A stretch of DNA of 64,000 nucleotides from Vitis vinifera. Taxonomy: Eukaryota > Streptophyta > Magnoliopsida > Vitales > Vitaceae. Location of the stretch: assembly GCF_030704535.1 (NCBI RefSeq), contig NC_081812.1, forward strand, positions 17,183,501-17,247,500, read 5' to 3'. Below are positions 60,247 through 64,000 of the stretch, one piece after another. Under the pieces are notes generated by a model, which was given only the letters and a program-made list of their open reading frames with translations, had not been told where the DNA came from and did no database searches. How positions within the stretch are numbered: the stretch's first letter is position 1; every line of letters begins with the position of its first letter. The position numbers and the translations under genes were made by a program.

Positions 60247-60736
60247 AGTCAGACCATCCTTTTTTTAACATCTGCATTTGACTCTTGTAGAACATAACCT
60301 TTGCAGAAGATTGAGAATTGAAATTCTGGGAAATTGTATTCCATACCTCAAAAGCTGAAGAACACCCAACAACTTGAGGCAAGAACGCACTTCCGATTGA
60401 AGATAGAAGCCAAGAAATCAACAGATGATCTTGGCGTTGGTAATCTCTGAACTTGGGATTTGGAACCAAAACCCCTATTTTATCAGTGACCATCTTTGGT
60501 GGAACTTGCTCTGTTCCAAACAAGAAACCTTCAAGACCATAACCCCGTACAGCATTTTCAATTTGATACTTCCACATCAAGAAATTATCATCCTCCAGAC
60601 GCATCGTAATAAGCTGACTCAAAGGGCTTATTACCATTCTCAAAGATTCGTCTGTGGTCGTCGGATTGCCTCTTCTAGCTTCAGCTGAAGGATCCGAATG
60701 TAACACCTCTCCAGTAGTCTGATTCACAGCGGCCAT
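60209..60736 (-). pseudogene. Copia gag N-terminal frame (broken from the rest)
   Basis: Begins at ATG 60736, 18 bases after the primer-binding site, and encodes the first part of the gag region (LEDDNFLMWKYQIENAVRGY, then QDHLLISWLLSSIGSAFLPQ). The matching downstream gag continues in a different frame. The switch occurs at a run of seven A on the minus strand (60267-60261). Related elements have a single long frame, so this is one indel, either a real mutation or a sequence error in a homopolymer. Confidence 0.85.
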
Positions 60737-60754
60737 TGATGCGTGAGCACTGTA

Positions 60755-60766
60755 GCTCTGATACCA
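60755..60766 (-). promoter_or_regulatory. Primer-binding site of the Copia element (initiator tRNA-Met)
   Basis: On the minus strand TGGTATCAGAGC lies immediately after the 5' LTR. It is the standard Copia primer site that pairs with the 3' end of initiator tRNA-Met. Confidence 0.92.
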
Positions 60767-60989
60767 AGATAGGAAGAAGAAGAGAGTGAGAAAGAGAGAT
60801 TTCTTTTATATCTTGACAATACAACCCCTCTGCTATATATATAGCAGGGTTTAGAAAAACAGAGGCTAACAGAGTTTTAACAAAAGAAAACTAAAACATA
60901 ACTAAACCAAAAAATAACTAATGCTGTTGTAACAAACTAAACTACTAGTTGTTAATTGCTACTTTGCCTAATTGCTACTTTGCCTAATT
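60767..60989 (-). repeat. Copia 5' LTR (right copy)
   Basis: Identical to the 55694-55916 copy. On the minus strand it precedes the primer-binding site directly, so it is the promoter-bearing LTR. Its outer end abuts the AGCCA target duplication. Confidence 0.93.
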
Positions 60990-62404
60990 AGCCAAAGACC
61001 ACCCGGCAAAGAAAACAAACCAGGCGAGAAAAAGCAACAGGCAGCCCCCTTTCCCTTGCACATCGCGTTCTTATTTCTTAAGGCTGCAATAATAAAACGA
61101 CGTCTCCCCTACCCTGGTGCGGCTAGCCTGTTCTTCAAAAACGACGGTGATGAAGTAATTTTGTTGCCCAATATTCCATTCTTCAGGTACAGAGCTGTTC
61201 TCTATCTATCTATCTTTCTTTACATAAGTAGAAAAACAGTGCCTCTCATTTGTGACATTTAAGCCGTGACGGTGGAAGACAGATGGTTAGATAAAGCGGC
61301 CATTGTGGACCCATCCTTCCTCAGTCCAGAAGAACATGAAATGCAGGGGAAGCTCTGCTCCGTTGCACAAGTGAGGAAATAAAGTCTCTCTTAAAAATGG
61401 TTCTTATGTGGGCGACCTTCCTGGTGTATGGTGTGGTTGAATCAACGGGGAGCACTTTTTTTATTTTACAGACCTCCATCCTGAGTTCACCTATTACCAA
61501 CAGCTTTGTCGATATCGTGATTGCTTTCAATGTGATGAAATCCTTCACAAGCTTCTCATACTTTCATATTTGTACGAGTTACTACTTCAACGGAGGTGGA
61601 GTGATGGAAGACAAAAACAAGGTGGTCTGCTAGTGAGAATTGGTGTTGGAATGGTTTCATCCGTCCTATGCTGTTGTGCTGCTTGGCTGGTTGAGGTGCG
61701 CAGATTGAGTATGGTTGAGATAGAAGGAGTGGACTCAGACGTGGAAATCCGAATGAGCATCTTGTGGTTGGTTCCACAATTCTTGCTGTCATGACTCATG
61801 GAAGAACTGGCGGAAGATGGACTCGAAGATTTCTTCTGTGTTGAGGTAGCTGATCAGTCGATAGAGAGTTATGGGGAGCCCTTCACAAAGGGCATATTGA
61901 GTATTGGAAAATTCGTCAACACACTTTGTGTTTTTATTTTTCAAAGACTGGTTCGGTGAGAACGCCAACACGAGTCATCTATATAAGTATTACCTTATGT
62001 TGACATTACTAAGCTCCGGGAATCTATGCTTCTACTGCTACGTCTCCTACTGGTACATGCATGGGGAGGGTGAAGCAGTTCACGTCCACCCATCCACAAC
62101 TTCCGATGATGGACATCAGGATTCAGTTACCGCATCTCACCCCAGTAATGGTTCCCCATCTACGAGTCTCTCTCGTAGACGCTCCAAAACTTTTGAAATT
62201 TATGGTGGCATTTGAAGTTTGAACATCAATGTTACTGTGATTTTCTTTCTATTACTTGATGTAGCAGTTTTAGCAACTTCGTTGTTAAGTTTCTTGTTGA
62301 TAAATTTATCTGGCAAGATCATTCAAATTATTTTATTAGATCAAGCAAACCATACTAACTTTAATCCTCAATTCTAATAAAATTATTTGAATTGGAGTCT
62401 TGCG

Positions 62405-63260
62405 TTCGAAATCTGAGCACTGGTGATGGGGTTGCCTTGCTGTTTGTTTTCCTGCGGGATTCCCTTTTACCAATGCCAAAAGCCAACAGGCGGAAGCACC
62501 ATTACATCTAAACGACATCTGCCCTTCCCTCTAATTACTGCTAACCAATTCTATAACAACCCTAGTGATCAACTAATTTTGCTGCCTCACATATTCCACT
62601 CATCAGGCACACCTCTTTCTTTCTCTCTGTCCCTCTCTGCTTCTTGAGTAATATTCCAGCAGTAACATGTAGTGGAAAACAGATGGTTAGAAAAAGCTGC
62701 CATTGTAGAACCTTCCTTCCTCACTCCAGAAGAACAAGAAATGAAAGCAAGGAAATAAAGGTCCTTCTCACAATGGACCATCTTCATTATGTACGGTCTA
62801 GTCCTCTTCACGGTAAACACTTTCTTTATTGAGCAAATTAACAACACGACAACCAATCACTCACCTAAGCCCATGTCTCACTCTTTGCCATCAAGTCCTT
62901 CTCGACCGTCTTCATCAATCACATTGGGCAGGATGGACCCGAAAACAAGCCGTCCTACCGGGAATTGGTGTTGGAATAGCTTTGTCAATCCTAGGCTGCA
63001 GTTCTGCTTGGCGGGTTGGGGCCCACGGATTGAACTTAATTGGTAACATTCCAAGAGATGCAGAAAATATTTCCATGACTGTCCTCTCAATCATTGGCGG
63101 ACTCCTGGAAAGACTGGCTGAAGATGGACTCAATCATTTTAATTTATTTTTTATGTCATCATTCGGCCAAGTCCATGAAGAGCTATGGACCTGGTTAACG
63201 TAACCACGTACCCTAGTGCTGGGCTTTTTATGGCTGGGTTGACTCTAACAATTGTTTTCA
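62405..63260 (+). pseudogene. Fourth NPF-like relic in the plus-strand cluster
   Basis: It starts inside the equivalent of exon 3 (LPHIFHS, DQLILLPHI at about 62568-62605). It passes the splice site to WLEKAAIVEPSFLTPEEQEMKA (about 62686-62748) and then stops (TAA at about 62756), with further segments in other frames: IGVGIALSILGCSSAW (about 62965-63010), LNLIGNIPRDAEN, then GGLLERLAEDGLNHF (about 63095-63140) and NVTTYPSAGLFMAGL. Exons 1 and 2 are absent and there are many stops and indels. It lies about 190 bp after the preceding NPF pseudogene, so it is an old tandem copy. Confidence 0.82.
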
Positions 63261-64000
63261 ATAATGTCAGCTTGTCAGGGCATTGGGAACGGGCAAAAGC
63301 TAAAAATGATGTATTCCATTCTATGTTTGTGATTGAAGAACAAGATATCAGTACAGCCCAGCCCAGGCCCAATTTCAAGCTTAGTTCACTATTGAGCTCC
63401 ACCTTGTCTTTCTATATGGACCGGGTGTACTAGGTTGGGCTGGCGCATTTTAGGTTTCCTTTGGCTAAATGGGACTTTTAAGTCTCTAATTAAGCAAGCC
63501 ATGGCCAAGTATTCAACAATAAGTACAACCCTAAACCACCCTGAAAATAGAAGGGAGAATTGTGTTTTGGGCCCAGCTGGGCCCAAAAATTAACATTTGG
63601 TCCATATAACTTCCATAATTGATGGAAAGGATATGAGATGTTAAAAGACCAATATATCCTTCAAATTTCTATACATTACCTTTTAAGGACATAAAATAGT
63701 AATGGACTAAAATATCCAATGACCTTTCGCATAAACTTTTTTTTTTGTCTTTATTGCATCATTATTCATGCAACCATAATAATTCTATTTTAACAATTTG
63801 GATTTTTCATTATTTAAATTTTTTTTATAAATAATTGAAAATCAACATTATTTTCTATTTTAAATTATAAATAAAGAAAAATTATGTTCGAAAGCTATTT
63901 TAAAAAATACTTTCTAAAAAATAGTAATATGATTTATATTTTTTATATTTTCTTTTTGAAAAAACATTTATTTAAAAAATGAAAACTATTTTAAAAAGTA
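63261..64000. other. Intergenic, no gene seen
   Basis: A TGGGCC-type word pair occurs at about 63572 and 63581. Downstream of 63600 the sequence is AT-rich with repeated ATTTTAAAAA words. No ORF of note. Confidence 0.4.

Larger units (their letters stand above)
55694..60989 (-). mobile_element. Complete Copia LTR retrotransposon (Ale/Retrofit-like), antisense to the NPF pseudogene
   Basis: Full element of 5296 bp. LTRs at 55694-55916 and 60767-60989 are each 223 bp and, by eye, identical. The 5-bp target duplication AGCCA is at 55689-55693 and 60990-60994. On the minus strand the right LTR is the 5' LTR. It is followed at once by a primer-binding site TGGTATCAGAGC (60766-60755), complementary to initiator tRNA-Met. 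The polyprotein follows in the order gag, zinc knuckle, protease, integrase, reverse transcriptase, RNase H, which is the Copia order. The Ale/Retrofit lineage is suggested by the gag style and compact LTRs (from memory). The two identical LTRs argue for a recent insertion. Confidence 0.97.
55567..62215 (+). pseudogene. NPF copy: internal deletion, Copia insertion and further breaks
   Basis: Exon 1 (55567-55654) matches the intact gene: MKYWKVWISRL, then FFFSKAVLLIS, then G|GTAATC. The sequence then jumps at about 55665 straight into what is exon 3 of the intact gene (CACCCGGCGAAG), so exon 2 and most of exon 3 are missing. The Copia element interrupts the remainder at AGCCA (55689-55693 / 60990-60994). 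Coding resumes as RPPGKENKPGEKKQQAAPF, FFKNDGDEVILLPNIPFFR. Exon 4 starts at about 61284 (WLDKAAIVDPSFLSPEE). A one-base loss near 61371 shifts the frame, further shifts occur near 61557 and 61935, and a TGA is at 61793 (PQFLLS then stop). The end (SRRRSKTFEIYGGI) at 62215 is followed by a 3' flank like that of the 51.9-kb gene. It is dead as a transporter. Confidence 0.93.

Noticed and set aside
60255-60270. Programmed -1 ribosomal frameshift in Copia gag
   Set aside because: The offset between frames is +1, not -1, and lies within gag where sister families keep one frame.
1-64000. CRISPR arrays, bacterial operons or phage
   Set aside because: No spaced short repeats with unique spacers and no prokaryotic gene organisation; all genes have plant features.

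Overview
This is nuclear plant DNA. It has AT-rich intergenic sequence, introns with GT..AG borders and angiosperm-type introns, a SINE, a LINE tail, Copia elements and a solo LTR. The proteins are plant-specific: a GPAT6-type cutin acyltransferase, NPF transporters and an RPN8 proteasome subunit. The gene set and transposon style look like a woody eudicot, and grapevine (Vitis) is my best guess. That species call is an inference from memory, not proven by the sequence.

Left part (0-21.4 kb): a small intronless basic-protein gene on + (2.0-2.4 kb) is followed by two housekeeping genes on -. The first is an 11-coding-exon TRM7/FTSJ1-type tRNA 2'-O-methyltransferase (3434-11376, 316 aa) with all four catalytic K-D-K-E residues. 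The second is a 10-exon 26S proteasome lid subunit RPN8 (16303-21147, 310 aa) with a non-catalytic MPN domain and a TGGGCC-rich promoter. TRM7 introns hold a truncated LINE, a complete SINE with a 19-bp target duplication, and a MITE-like hairpin. Exon junctions of both genes were reconstructed by hand and keep one open frame throughout.

Middle part (22-40 kb): a decayed NPF transporter on - (22.3-25.7 kb), an intronless BTB/POZ + WD40-like gene (27051-28478) and a two-exon GPAT6 (29442-31610). The GPAT6 upstream region plus the first ~64 codons was duplicated about 4.8 kb away (31.4-33.9 kb versus 36.3-38.4 kb). This left a second promoter-like copy attached to a dead 5' gene stub. AT-rich repeats follow.

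Right part (41-63.3 kb): a same-strand (+) cluster of NPF-like genes in different states of decay. There is a relic (41-42 kb), one apparently intact 4-exon gene (48977-51903, 602 aa), a pseudogene that lost most of exons 2-3 and then received a 5.3-kb Copia retrotransposon in the opposite orientation (element 55694-60989), and a further relic (62.4-63.25 kb). The Copia has identical 223-bp LTRs, so it is young, and its ORF is broken once in a homopolymer. A 661-bp solo LTR with a 5-bp target duplication sits inside a 160-bp tandem repeat (53.0-54.1 kb). A 240-bp inverted repeat pair lies at 44.9/46.4 kb.

The genes do not form a pathway. The region reads as stable housekeeping genes beside a birth-and-death transporter cluster with active transposon turnover. 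I found no tRNA or rRNA gene, CRISPR array, or bacterial-type system.
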